Source: an uncultured Bacilli bacterium (GTDB lineage: Bacteria > Bacillota_I > Bacilli_A > RF39 > UBA660). From it: a stretch of DNA of 41,915 bases. The notes under the pieces were generated by a model. The model did not search any database, was not told where the DNA came from, and was given only the letters and a program-made list of their open reading frames with translations. This document shows, in pieces, positions 21,207 through 29,883 of the stretch (its first letter is position 1; each line of letters starts with the position of its first letter). A program made the position numbers and the translations under genes. Location of the stretch: assembly GCA_944363915.1 (NCBI GenBank), contig CALVVR010000010.1, positions 1 to 41,915 on the forward strand, read 5' to 3'.

Positions 21207-22973
21207 CTATTTTAGACTTTCAAAACCACTTCGTTTAAATAATTTTTCTAAATCATATTTAGTAAAAGTTATAATAGTTGGTCTTCCATGTGGACAGTTA
21301 AACGGATTGTGGCATTTTCTTAAATCACTAATTAACGCTTCCATTTCATTAATACTTAAATTTGTATTGGCTTTAATACTTGCTTTACAAGCTAAAGTAG
21401 CAGCTAAATGATCGTTAAATTTAGCTAAATCAAAATCTTTTTCTTTACTTGATACTAGTTCTAATATTTTTCTTATTTGTAAATCTTCAAAATCTTTCGT
21501 TAACCAAGTTGGATGAGCTTTAATAATTACCGAATTAATTCCAAACTCAGATATTTCAAACCCCATATTTTCTAAAAAATCAAAGTTTTCTTTTAAAACA
21601 ATATATTCATTATTTGATAATTCGATTGTAAGAGGTAATAACATTGGAATGTTTTCTTTCGTTGGATTAGTTAGTTTTTCTTTAAACATTTCATAATTAA
21701 TCCTTTCTTTAGCAGCGTGTTGATCAATTAAATACATTCCTATTTCGTTTTGACAAACGATATAAGTTCCATGAACTAAACCAACCGGATCAAGCAAAGG
21801 TAATCTCTCTTCCTTTTCTTCTTTTAATTCTTTTTTTTCATAAATAACCGGTTCTTCTTGAATATTAAAATCTAAGGTTATTTCTTCATATTTAGGTTTG
21901 TTTTCTATAATAACATTTTCTTTTAAAATTGGTTTTTCCTTAATCTCTTCAACAACAGGAAAATCAGTGATACTTGCTTCAGGAATTAAGGTTTGACAAT
22001 TCAACTTACTAGTAATCGTTTTTTTAACTAATTCTAATAATTCTTCTTGCTTACTAAATTTAATATCCATTTTAGTTGGATGAATATTAACATCAACCAA
22101 ACTTGGATCTAACTCAATATTAATAACAACGATTGGATAACGATTATCTGGTTTATAAGAGTGATAACTATCGTTAATCGTTTTATTTAATTCTTGATTT
22201 CTTACTACCCTTCCATTGACTAATATTACCATATGGTTACGTCCAGCTCGATTAATTTCAGGGAGACTAATAAAACCATTAATACTATAATCATCATCTT
22301 CACCATTTATTTCTAACATTTTACGAGCAATATCAACACCATAAATAGCACTTATTGTTTTAAGTAAATTACCAGAACCATCTGTTTTTAAAACAACATT
22401 ATTGTTATTAATTAAAGTAAATCTAATCTCTGGATGTGATAAAGCGATTTTATTAACATAATCAGTTATACTAGCTAATTCAGTATATAAACTTTTCATA
22501 TGTTTAAGACGAGCTGGTGTGTTATAAAATAGTTCACTTACCTCAATAACTGTTCCTTTTCTAGCATCAGTATTTTCCACTTTAACTAATTTACCACCTT
22601 TAATATTAACTAAAGTTCCAACATCGCCAGTACTTGTTTTAAGTAAAACATTACTAACAGAGGCAATACTAGCTAAAGCTTCACCTCTAAAGCCTAAAGT
22701 ATTAATGTTATATAAATCAGATTCATCCATTATCTTACTTGTTGCATGACGACTAAAAGCGACAACCGCATCTTCTTTATCCATACCAGTACCATCATCA
22801 GTTACTTTAATTAAACTAGTCCCCGCTTCTTTTAATTCAATTTTTATTTCACGACTATCTGCATCGATACTATTTTCAACTAATTCTTTAACGACTGAAG
22901 CACATCTTTCAACCACTTCTCCAGCCGCTATTTTGTTAGCTAAAATTTCATCCATTACTCTTATTTTACTCAT
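21207..22973 (-). CDS. mutL: DNA mismatch repair protein MutL (endonuclease type)
   Basis: 588 residues. The N-terminal GHKL ATPase has NKIAAGEVVERCASVVKELV near 12-31, DDGTGM near 59 and FRGEALASI near 93. A variable linker (about 330-390) leads to the C-terminal dimerisation/endonuclease domain, with DQHAAKERINYE near 418, ACKASIKAN near 515 and CPHGRPT near 560. These motifs mark a nicking MutL, expected in bacteria without MutH. ATG 22973 follows AGGTGA. mutS is not adjacent: the upstream side holds a DUF3800 stub and a candidate small RNA. Confidence 0.96.
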   Translation of the reverse strand: MSKIRVMDEILANKIAAGEVVERCASVVKELVENSIDADSREIKIELKEAGTSLIKVTDDGTGMDKEDAVVAFSRHATSKIMDESDLYNINTLGFRGEALASIASVSNVLLKTSTGDVGTLVNIKGGKLVKVENTDARKGTVIEVSELFYNTPARLKHMKSLYTELASITDYVNKIALSHPEIRFTLINNNNVVLKTDGSGNLLKTISAIYGVDIARKMLEINGEDDDYSINGFISLPEINRAGRNHMVILVNGRVVRNQELNKTINDSYHSYKPDNRYPIVVINIELDPSLVDVNIHPTKMDIKFSKQEELLELVKKTITSKLNCQTLIPEASITDFPVVEEIKEKPILKENVIIENKPKYEEITLDFNIQEEPVIYEKKELKEEKEERLPLLDPVGLVHGTYIVCQNEIGMYLIDQHAAKERINYEMFKEKLTNPTKENIPMLLPLTIELSNNEYIVLKENFDFLENMGFEISEFGINSVIIKAHPTWLTKDFEDLQIRKILELVSSKEKDFDLAKFNDHLAATLACKASIKANTNLSINEMEALISDLRKCHNPFNCPHGRPTIITFTKYDLEKLFKRSGFESLK

Positions 22974-23088
22974 ATACTTCACCTAATTAATAGTATATCA
23001 AAAAAACAAGCTCAATGTTTATATAAATTAAAATTTTATAACAAATATCACATAAAATTTGATATAATTGAAAAAAGGAGCGATAATA

Positions 23089-23211
23089 TGGAATATAACA
23101 TTTACTGTGACGAAAGTTGCCATTTAAAAAGTAATAATAGCGATTATATGCTTATTGGTGCGGTTGAAATTACAAAAAAGAAAAGACTTCTTAATTTTAG
23201 AAGTCTTTTTT
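23089..23211 (+). pseudogene. Truncated DUF3800-type gene start
   Basis: A 40-residue frame with a good ribosome site (AAAGGAGCG). MEYNIYCDESCHLKSN then YMLIGAVEI matches the N-terminus of DUF3800 proteins, RNase H-like with an early Asp-Glu-Ser. After about 28 residues the match ends, and the frame runs through the terminator hairpin of the minus-strand RNA. The full family is about 200 residues or more, so this is a remnant. Confidence 0.65.
23172..23211 (-). terminator. Terminator of candidate small RNA (bidirectional)
   Basis: AAAAGACTTCT pairs with AGAAGTCTTTT across a seven-base loop. Minus-strand T run TTTTCTTTTTT; the plus strand also ends in T residues. Confidence 0.75.
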
Positions 23212-23276
23212 AAACGGATAACGCAACTAGTAAATAGTTGCGTTTCCAGGACTCATATAATTCTTGATCATTGAGT
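23178..23276 (-). ncRNA. Candidate small RNA of about 100 nt, unidentified
   Basis: A consensus promoter (23283-23311) and a strong terminator (23172-23211) bound this minus-strand unit. The middle has a stable hairpin, AACGCAACTA/TAGTTGCGTT with flanking GGA/TCC (23216-23249). No open frame of note and no gene directly downstream in a riboswitch position; mutL begins about 200 bases further. I cannot match it to a known family. Confidence 0.55.
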
Positions 23277-23282
23277 GATTTA

Positions 23283-23311
23283 ATTGTAGCATATTTTATT
23301 GACTATGTCAA
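23283..23311 (-). promoter_or_regulatory. Promoter of candidate small RNA
   Basis: Minus-strand TTGACA (23306-23311) and TACAAT (23283-23288) with a 17-base spacer. Confidence 0.7.
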
Positions 23312-23405
23312 ACCATGGTATACACTAACAATAAATAATATGATATATTATTTATAAATTATACATGTTTTGTCTTCACTTCATAACTTAGAATAAAACT
23401 ATATT

Positions 23406-24077
23406 TTATCTTTTAAATGATTGATTAATTACTTTTTCTTTTAAAGTGCTGTCAAAAAACAACTTTAAATATTCCAAATCGCCAGTCATTGCACTTACAA
23501 TTGAACCATTCAACAAATTTTTTTTATCAGCATCATCGATGTTAGAAAAATCTAATTCATAGTTTAACGAATTATTTAAAGAAATAAATCCCACAACTTG
23601 CCTTAAGTATTCTCTTAATATTCGACCATTACCTTCTCTAAATGGATGAATAATATTTAACTCCGAATAATAATAGGCTAAAAATTGAACAATATCCTCT
23701 TTTGTTTTCATTTTTTTAGTATCATCTTTCATCTTATCAATAGTCATTCTTAAATAACTTGCAATGAATTCTGGTCTACAAAAAGGTGTATTGCCTTTAG
23801 TTATATTTTCTTCTCTTATTTGACCAGCAAATGGATAAAGATGGTTGAAAACATAATTATGAATCTTTAATAAGTAATCAGCACGAAATAGCTCAAATGC
23901 TTTGGGCACTTTCTTGGTTTGTAAATCTAAAAGCATTAAAGCACTAATTCTTCTTTCAACAATATCTAAAGTTTTTTGATCTGTTATTCCTTGATAATTA
24001 ATCAAAACTTCACTATCAGGATAACAATATTTTGATTGGGTATTTAAAATGTGATTGATATTATCTTTTGTTGGCAT
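23406..24077 (-). CDS. Fic-domain protein (probable AMPylating toxin)
   Basis: 223 residues. The Fic motif HPFREGNGRILREY near residue 140-153 fits HPFx(D/E)GNGRxxR, so catalysis (AMP transfer from ATP to a target) should be intact. The flap region PFAGQIREENITKGNTPF near 83-100 is typical of class I Fic. The small gene upstream encodes a VbhA-like antitoxin and overlaps by 17 bases. ATG 24077 is chosen because GAGG lies six bases before it; an ATG four codons earlier overlaps that site. The target is unknown. Confidence 0.87.
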   Translation of the reverse strand: MPTKDNINHILNTQSKYCYPDSEVLINYQGITDQKTLDIVERRISALMLLDLQTKKVPKAFELFRADYLLKIHNYVFNHLYPFAGQIREENITKGNTPFCRPEFIASYLRMTIDKMKDDTKKMKTKEDIVQFLAYYYSELNIIHPFREGNGRILREYLRQVVGFISLNNSLNYELDFSNIDDADKKNLLNGSIVSAMTGDLEYLKLFFDSTLKEKVINQSFKR

Positions 24078-24270
24078 TTTTTTCCTCATGTTCTATTTCA
24101 TTAGCTAATCCATAAAGAAGAGAATGAATAGCATTATCACCAAGACGATCTTGGTATTTTTTAAAAATTCTCAATATCAACTCTTTTTCTTTTTCAGAAA
24201 TATTATATCCTTCTACTTCAACATTACCAATTGCTGAATCAACTTTTTCTTCTAAAGATTTATCCCCCAT
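24061..24270 (-). CDS. VbhA-like Fic antitoxin
   Basis: 69 residues, directly upstream of and overlapping the fic gene. The region IGNVEVEGYNIS corresponds to the class I inhibitory helix, usually S/T-x-x-x-E-G/N, whose Glu blocks ATP binding in the toxin. Here Asn-Val-Glu-Val-Glu-Gly keeps the Glu-Gly but has Asn at the Ser/Thr position. The rest is helical and charged. ATG 24270 follows AGGTGAT. The position in the operon supports the assignment more than the sequence alone. Confidence 0.7.
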   Translation of the reverse strand: MGDKSLEEKVDSAIGNVEVEGYNISEKEKELILRIFKKYQDRLGDNAIHSLLYGLANEIEHEEKNANKR

Positions 24271-24307
24271 AATATCACCTAAAATAATTATATCAAAAAT
24301 AAAAGAA

Positions 24308-24357
24308 AAAGCAAATCAAATGCTACATATTTCTTAATTTTGCATCTAATTTGCTTT
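24308..24357 (-). terminator. Terminator of pheST operon
   Basis: AAGCAAAT with inner ATGC pairs with ATTTGCTT with inner GCAT across the pheT stop, followed by TTTTTC on the minus strand. Confidence 0.6.
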
Positions 24358-26695
24358 CAACATCTTTAATAATTTTATCAAATAAAATATTAACTTCATC
24401 TTCCGTTAAAGTCTTAGTTGGATCATTAAATGTTAATGAATAAGCAATTGATTTTTCATCATTTTCTAACTTCTCACCAGTATAGACATCAAATACTTCA
24501 ATATTAGTTAATAATCTACCACCAGATTTTTTAATTATATCACTTATTTCATTAGCACTAACATCTTTTTTAACAACGAAAGCTAAATCTTTGTTAATGC
24601 TTGGGTATTTAGATACTTCTTTATATTTTAAAGGTTTAATATTAGTAATTAAAGCATCCATATCAATTTCAAATAGATAAATATCATCTTTAGCTAAGAC
24701 TGGATGAATACGACCAATAATACCTATTTCTTTTCTATCTAATAATATTCTAGCACTCATACCAGGATGCATATTGGGTATTTCTTCAGCTATTAGAGTA
24801 TAGCGGTTCTTTAAACCCAAATAATCTAAAATATTTTCTAATATTCCTTTAATTAAGTAAAAATCAACAGATATTTTAATATTATGCCAACTATTATTGA
24901 TATAATTTCCATTCATTAAAACACATATTTTACTAGTTTCTTGATAATTTATATCATATGTTTTAGCTATTTCATAAATCATAATATCATTTACTTTATG
25001 AGTTTTATTAAAAGAATAAACATTTAACAAAGATGGGATTAAAGTTGTTCTTATATATTCTTTATCACTGCTCATTGGATTTGGTAACACTATATTTTCT
25101 TTATGATCATATTTAAACAAATCAGCCATTTCATGAGATACTAAGGTATAAGTTTTTACTTCATTTAATCCTAAGCTTCTTAGTCTTTTAGAGATTATTT
25201 TACGGTATTTAACATTTCCAACATATTCACCTTTTCTATTTGTCGTTTTTGGTAAAGTAGAAACTAAGTTATGATAACCATATAATCTGCCAATTTCTTC
25301 AGCTATATCATTAACGTTAGGATCGATATCTAGTCTTCTTTTAGGAATTGTAACAATGAACTTATCACCTTTTACTTCATAGTCAAAATCCAATCTTTTA
25401 AGTTCTACTTCCATATCTTCATGACTAATAGTAATACCTAAAATTTTATTAACTTCATCAGCTGTAAATTCAACTATATTAGGTGTTTTATCAACTAAAT
25501 CATGCATTACCATTCCCTTTAAAATTTTAGCATCAGCATATTTTTCTAATAAATGACAAGCCCGATTAATAGCTTTCAAAGTATATTCATAATTTAATCC
25601 TTTACCATATCTAATTGATGCTTCACTTTTTAAATTTAATCGATTAGCAGTATTTCTAATACTAACCGCATCAAAAATCGCACTTTCAATTAAAATATTT
25701 TTGGTATTAATATCGTCTTCCGTGTTTTCGCCACCCATAACCCCAGCAATACAAACTGGTTTACTGCCATCAGTAATAACAATATCAGTTGCTTTTAATT
25801 GTCTTTTTTTACCGTCCAAGGTAACAATTTCTTCATCTTCTTTAGCATCTCTTACTAAAATATAATCGCCTAATTTATCTTTATCAAAGAAATGGAGAGG
25901 TTGCCCATACTCTAACATGACATAGTTAGAAATATCGACAACATTATTAATTGGACGCATACCAGCAGCCACTAATCTTTTCTTAATAAAGTCAGGACTT
26001 TCTTTTATTTTAACATCCGTTACCATCTTAGCTAAATAATAAGGACATTTATCAGTTTTTACTTCCAATTTAAAATGATTATTAATATTGTCATTAATTT
26101 CACTATAACTATCATCTGGTAAAGTTACTTTTCTATTTAAAATAGCAGCAATTTCATAAGCAAAACCGATGTGATAATAACAGTCATTATTACGGTGTTT
26201 ATGAACATCTAGTTCATACAAAGTATCTTCTAAACCTAAATATTTTAATGGATCCTCACCAACTTTAGCCTTATCATCTAATTCATAGATTCCTTTACTA
26301 TAAGTTTCTTCATTTTTTTCTTCTAGTCCTAGTTCATATAAAGCACAAATCATACCATTAGATTCAACATTTCTAATTGTACTTTTTTTTATTTCAAAAT
26401 TACCGGGTAATATTGCACCGGGTAAAGCAACAATTACTTTAATTCCTTTGCGAACATTTTTAGCACCACAGACAATTTGTTTAATTTCATTTCCTACATT
26501 TACTTGGCAAATGTGTAAATGATCACTATCAGGATGATCAATACAATCAACCACTTCGCCAATTACTAAATTATCAATCTTATTACTTATTACTGCTTCA
26601 ACATTGATACCAGCTTTAGTAATTTTAACAGCTAATTCATTTAAATCTTGATCACTTATATCGATATAATCTTTAACCCAATTTAAACTTATCAT
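24323..26695 (-). CDS. pheT: Phenylalanyl-tRNA synthetase beta subunit
   Basis: 790 residues, the normal bacterial length. It begins MISLNWVKDYIDI. An EMAP/OB-type tRNA-binding domain (GEVVDCIDHPDSDHLHICQVN, residues about 46-66) is followed by B3/B4 editing domain and B5 regions (RRLDIDPNVNDIAEEIGRLYGY near 440-461). A C-terminal anticodon-binding FDX-ACB domain ends in FNDPTKTLTEDEVN. It pairs with PheS as an alpha2beta2 enzyme. ATG follows the pheS TAG directly, so translation is coupled. Confidence 0.97.
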   Translation of the reverse strand: MISLNWVKDYIDISDQDLNELAVKITKAGINVEAVISNKIDNLVIGEVVDCIDHPDSDHLHICQVNVGNEIKQIVCGAKNVRKGIKVIVALPGAILPGNFEIKKSTIRNVESNGMICALYELGLEEKNEETYSKGIYELDDKAKVGEDPLKYLGLEDTLYELDVHKHRNNDCYYHIGFAYEIAAILNRKVTLPDDSYSEINDNINNHFKLEVKTDKCPYYLAKMVTDVKIKESPDFIKKRLVAAGMRPINNVVDISNYVMLEYGQPLHFFDKDKLGDYILVRDAKEDEEIVTLDGKKRQLKATDIVITDGSKPVCIAGVMGGENTEDDINTKNILIESAIFDAVSIRNTANRLNLKSEASIRYGKGLNYEYTLKAINRACHLLEKYADAKILKGMVMHDLVDKTPNIVEFTADEVNKILGITISHEDMEVELKRLDFDYEVKGDKFIVTIPKRRLDIDPNVNDIAEEIGRLYGYHNLVSTLPKTTNRKGEYVGNVKYRKIISKRLRSLGLNEVKTYTLVSHEMADLFKYDHKENIVLPNPMSSDKEYIRTTLIPSLLNVYSFNKTHKVNDIMIYEIAKTYDINYQETSKICVLMNGNYINNSWHNIKISVDFYLIKGILENILDYLGLKNRYTLIAEEIPNMHPGMSARILLDRKEIGIIGRIHPVLAKDDIYLFEIDMDALITNIKPLKYKEVSKYPSINKDLAFVVKKDVSANEISDIIKKSGGRLLTNIEVFDVYTGEKLENDEKSIAYSLTFNDPTKTLTEDEVNILFDKIIKDVESKLDAKLRNM

Positions 26696-27739
26696 CTACT
26701 CACTTTCCTTTCTATCAAAAATTGCTGATTCTCTTAAATCAGTGTTATAGAAAACTCTTAAATCATCTATACCATATTTAAGCATAGCTAATCTTTCAGC
26801 ACCAAAACCAAAAGCAAAACCTGACCAAGCTTTTGGGTCATATCCACACATTCTTAAAACATTAGGATGAACAACTCCAGCTCCAGCTACAGTTATCCAA
26901 CCAGTATGTTTACAAATATGACAGCCACTACCCTTACAGTTAAAGCAACTAATATCAACTTCTACTGATGGTTCTGTGAATTGATAATAGCTTGGTCTAA
27001 ATCTTGTTTCAATGTTTTCACCAAATAATTTTTTGACAATAATATCAATTGTTCCTTTTAAATCAGATAAACTAATATCTTTATCAACTAACAAACCTTC
27101 TATTTGCATAAATTGATGAGAATGAGTTGCATCATCATCATCACGACGGTAAGTTTTACCAGGACAAATCATTCTAACTGGTTTTTCACCACGACAAGCT
27201 AACATCGTTCTTACTTGAACTGGAGAAGTTTGACTCCTAAGTAAAATTTCTTCTCCTTTAATATAAAAAGTGTCTTGAGCATCACGAGCTGGATGTCCTT
27301 TAGGAATATTTAACATTTCAAAATTATATTTATCCTCTTCTACTTCTGGTCCATCGACAACATCATAACCTAAAGATATCAATAATTCTTCAACTTCTTC
27401 AATTAATTTTTCTAGTATATTAGGAGTTCCCATCGGAATTTTCGTACTAGGTAAAGAAATATCAATTTTTTCATTTTTTAATTTTTCATTTAAAATATTT
27501 AATTCTATTTCTTTATTTTTATCGTCAAAAATTCTTGTTACTTCTTGTTTTAAAGTATTAATTATAGGACCATATTGTTTTTTTTCTTCGATTGATAGTT
27601 TCCCTAAATTAGAAACTAACTCACTAATAATTCCTTTTTTTCCAATATATTTAACTCTTATATCATATAAAGTTTTTAAATCAGTTACATTTTTTATTTT
27701 CTCAATTACTTCTTCTTTTATTTTTTTTGTATCTATCAT
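26696..27739 (-). CDS. pheS: Phenylalanyl-tRNA synthetase alpha subunit
   Basis: 347 residues. An N-terminal coiled coil precedes the class II catalytic core: HPARDAQDTFYI near 150, LLRSQTSPVQVR, CPGKTYRRDDDDATHSHQFMQIEG and, near the end, FGFGAERLAMLKYGIDDLR (motif 3). A Cys-x2-Cys pair (CFNCKGSGCHICKH) in the middle may bind zinc. ATG 27739 has GGAAGGAGATAATT upstream; an earlier in-frame start would lie in the T-box leader. Expression is set by the Phe T-box just upstream. Confidence 0.97.
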   Translation of the reverse strand: MIDTKKIKEEVIEKIKNVTDLKTLYDIRVKYIGKKGIISELVSNLGKLSIEEKKQYGPIINTLKQEVTRIFDDKNKEIELNILNEKLKNEKIDISLPSTKIPMGTPNILEKLIEEVEELLISLGYDVVDGPEVEEDKYNFEMLNIPKGHPARDAQDTFYIKGEEILLRSQTSPVQVRTMLACRGEKPVRMICPGKTYRRDDDDATHSHQFMQIEGLLVDKDISLSDLKGTIDIIVKKLFGENIETRFRPSYYQFTEPSVEVDISCFNCKGSGCHICKHTGWITVAGAGVVHPNVLRMCGYDPKAWSGFAFGFGAERLAMLKYGIDDLRVFYNTDLRESAIFDRKESE

Positions 27740-27767
27740 AATTATCTCCTTCCATATATTTATTTTC

Positions 27768-27950
27768 AAAATAAAAAGCAATTTATCCCAAAGGACGAAT
27801 TGCTCGTGGTACCACCTTAATTTGTAGCTTAACTACCTTTTTGACTATAACGCGTCACCAAAACAAACTCCAAAGGTGAATTCCTAAAAGATTATTTAAA
27901 TGTTTCCACCAACCACATTCTCTCTTGTAATAACTACTTTTAGTACTACT
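27768..27950 (-). promoter_or_regulatory. Phe-specific T-box riboswitch for pheST
   Basis: The minus-strand leader carries the T-box sequence AAGGTGGTACCACG (27805-27818), stem I elements (AGAGAA, GGTTGGTGG) and a specifier in GGAATTCACC, whose TTC (27878-27880) is a Phe codon. After the T-box, AGCAATT pairs with AATTGCT followed by TTTTTATTTT, the terminator that competes with the antiterminator. Uncharged tRNA-Phe should allow read-through into pheS. I see no promoter between this leader and the upstream gene. Confidence 0.9.
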
Positions 27951-27963
27951 TCTTTTTCACAGT

Positions 27964-28218
27964 TTATCTAACTCTTGATTGATCAATAGATTGTTCTTTA
28001 GTTGGAACAATTTCTTGACAAGCTGTTACTACTTCATTTAATCCCGGATGTGGATGAGAAAAACATTCTTCAGATAACATCCATGTAGTAACTTTATCAA
28101 TATTACTAGGACTTTTAAGTAAACACAACTTAATAATTCTAGGATAAGTATCTTTTAAAGTACTCTCGTTATTTAGGCCATTATTCATTAGTCTCATAAT
28201 ATCCATAAATTCATTCAT
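27964..28218 (-). CDS. Uncharacterised 84-residue protein
   Basis: No family recognised. Mostly helical and polar; a cluster of Cys (residues 32, 52, 67), ECFSHPHPG near 51-59 and a C-terminus ending SRVR. GAAGGAG gives a proper ribosome site, 12 bases after the stop of the upstream gene, so the two look like one unit. It may be a partner of the metallopeptidase-like protein upstream. The function is unknown. Confidence 0.55.
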   Translation of the reverse strand: MNEFMDIMRLMNNGLNNESTLKDTYPRIIKLCLLKSPSNIDKVTTWMLSEECFSHPHPGLNEVVTACQEIVPTKEQSIDQSRVR

Positions 28219-28230
28219 ATAAAACTCCTT

Positions 28231-28752
28231 CTAACAAACACTATTCATTATCAAAGTTTCATCATTGTTGAAATAAGCATTAAATAAAGTATCATTGCCA
28301 ATAACTTCAGCAATCATATTAGTTGCTACTATTTCGTCTTCATATTCAGAAATTTCTTCATTACCAACTAAATAATTAGCTAATATTTCAGTATAACCAA
28401 TATTTAAAGCTTCATAGGCATTATCTTTATTAAATCCAGTAAAATTATCTTTAGCAGTAATCATATTTAACAATTCACGCATTAAAACATGCTTACAATC
28501 AATACTGTCATCTATTTTAACTAGATTGATTAATATTTCGTTATCAATTGGGTCATAACAAGATGAATTTTTAATTAAAAATCGACTTCCTTTTATTATT
28601 TTTAAAGTCTTTAAACGTTCATTTAAGTTAGCTAGATTAACATCAGGAAATTTACTATTAAATAAACTAATTAATTCCATTAAACAATCTTTGATGTCAT
28701 CAGTTAAATTAGGGTTGGAATTTAATGAATTTTTAATTTCATTTAAGTCCAT
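28231..28752 (-). CDS. Degenerate zinc-metallopeptidase-like protein
   Basis: 173 residues. The layout recalls small gluzincin-type peptidases, with a helix where HELLHMxS is expected and a following NEGYTE. Here the helix reads MRELLNMIT and the second motif NIGYTEILANYL: the His pair of HExxH is replaced by Arg and Asn while the Glu residues remain. If the relation is right it is an inactive relative, perhaps a binding protein. ATG 28752 follows AGGTGAT. It lies next to two other uncharacterised genes. Confidence 0.5.
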   Translation of the reverse strand: MDLNEIKNSLNSNPNLTDDIKDCLMELISLFNSKFPDVNLANLNERLKTLKIIKGSRFLIKNSSCYDPIDNEILINLVKIDDSIDCKHVLMRELLNMITAKDNFTGFNKDNAYEALNIGYTEILANYLVGNEEISEYEDEIVATNMIAEVIGNDTLFNAYFNNDETLIMNSVC

Positions 28753-28815
28753 TTTTATCACCTATTTGTTATTTTAACATAATTTTTACATAATTACAAT
28801 TTTTTTATGTTATTT

Positions 28816-29829
28816 TTATAATTTTAATGAAAGTATTTTGGGAATTGTTTGATCTGATTTAACTTTTTTATAAGCTTTAATAATAATTTTAATAACTTGT
28901 TTTCTGTCTTTAAAAAAGTCTTGAAAATTAGCCGATTCAATCAAATTATGAAATTGATCATTCAAATCCATAATTTTTTCATTAGAAATTAATAAAAAGA
29001 TTGATCTTAATAATGATTGATAAACTAATACTTTGGTCATAATATCATCTTGTTTTAAATCATAATCATTTAAAACTAACAATTCTTTTAATATATAGTA
29101 GTAAAAATCCACGCCATACCAATCTTTCATCTTATCGATCACTTCGTCTGGCAAATCATTAATTTGACCAATTAGTTTAATCCCAATATAAGGATTCTGT
29201 TCAATTTCAAAACTATTTTTTAGCATACAAGTTTCAATACCAGAATACAAATAACTACTCGTATACTTTATTTTTTTTAAATTATTAATATTTTTTTGAT
29301 TAATATTATTTTTAGTTTGCAGTTGAACAATTGCCAAAAAACAATTTATTATATCTAAAACTATATTTTCTCTAACTTTTAAACCAATTTTAATAGATTG
29401 AATGGGTTCTTTATCATCCAAACCATTACTTTTAAAAAAAGATTTGATTCCATCAGTTAAATGTTGTTTGTTTTTGGTAAGATTTTGCGTTATTCTATGA
29501 ATAATTCTTAAAATTATTGAAGTCGAATCAAAGTTTAATAATTCTTGAAAAAATTTTTCCGATTCAAATTCGTCAATTTTATTATCGACTAAAAAATTTA
29601 AAAGCTGAGTGTTTTTTACAAAAGAATTACCAATTTTTTTATAGATATCATTTTCCTCAAAAAGTCTTTTTCTTAATCTATTTATTGCCAAGTTATATTC
29701 ATCTGTATTTTTTTTATCTTCTAATTCTAATTCATATAATTCATTATATAAATCTAAAATTTGTTGACTGATTTTAATTAAATTATTTATATTTTGATAA
29801 TCTTGTTCATTTAACTCATATTTTTTCAT
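28816..29829 (-). CDS. Uncharacterised helical protein
   Basis: 337 residues, no family recognised, no signal peptide or membrane segment. The N-terminus (ELNEQDYQNINNLIKIS) and most of the chain are predicted helical, rich in Leu, Ile, Asn and Lys. A Trp-Tyr patch (MKDWYGVDFYYYILKELLVL) lies near residue 230. GAGGAGATTTT precedes ATG 29829. It is likely cytoplasmic; the neighbours give no firm hint. Confidence 0.6.
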   Translation of the reverse strand: MKKYELNEQDYQNINNLIKISQQILDLYNELYELELEDKKNTDEYNLAINRLRKRLFEENDIYKKIGNSFVKNTQLLNFLVDNKIDEFESEKFFQELLNFDSTSIILRIIHRITQNLTKNKQHLTDGIKSFFKSNGLDDKEPIQSIKIGLKVRENIVLDIINCFLAIVQLQTKNNINQKNINNLKKIKYTSSYLYSGIETCMLKNSFEIEQNPYIGIKLIGQINDLPDEVIDKMKDWYGVDFYYYILKELLVLNDYDLKQDDIMTKVLVYQSLLRSIFLLISNEKIMDLNDQFHNLIESANFQDFFKDRKQVIKIIIKAYKKVKSDQTIPKILSLKL

Positions 29830-29883
29830 AAAATCTCCTCGAAATACCAAGTATAATACCATAAAAATTTAAATTTGACAAAT

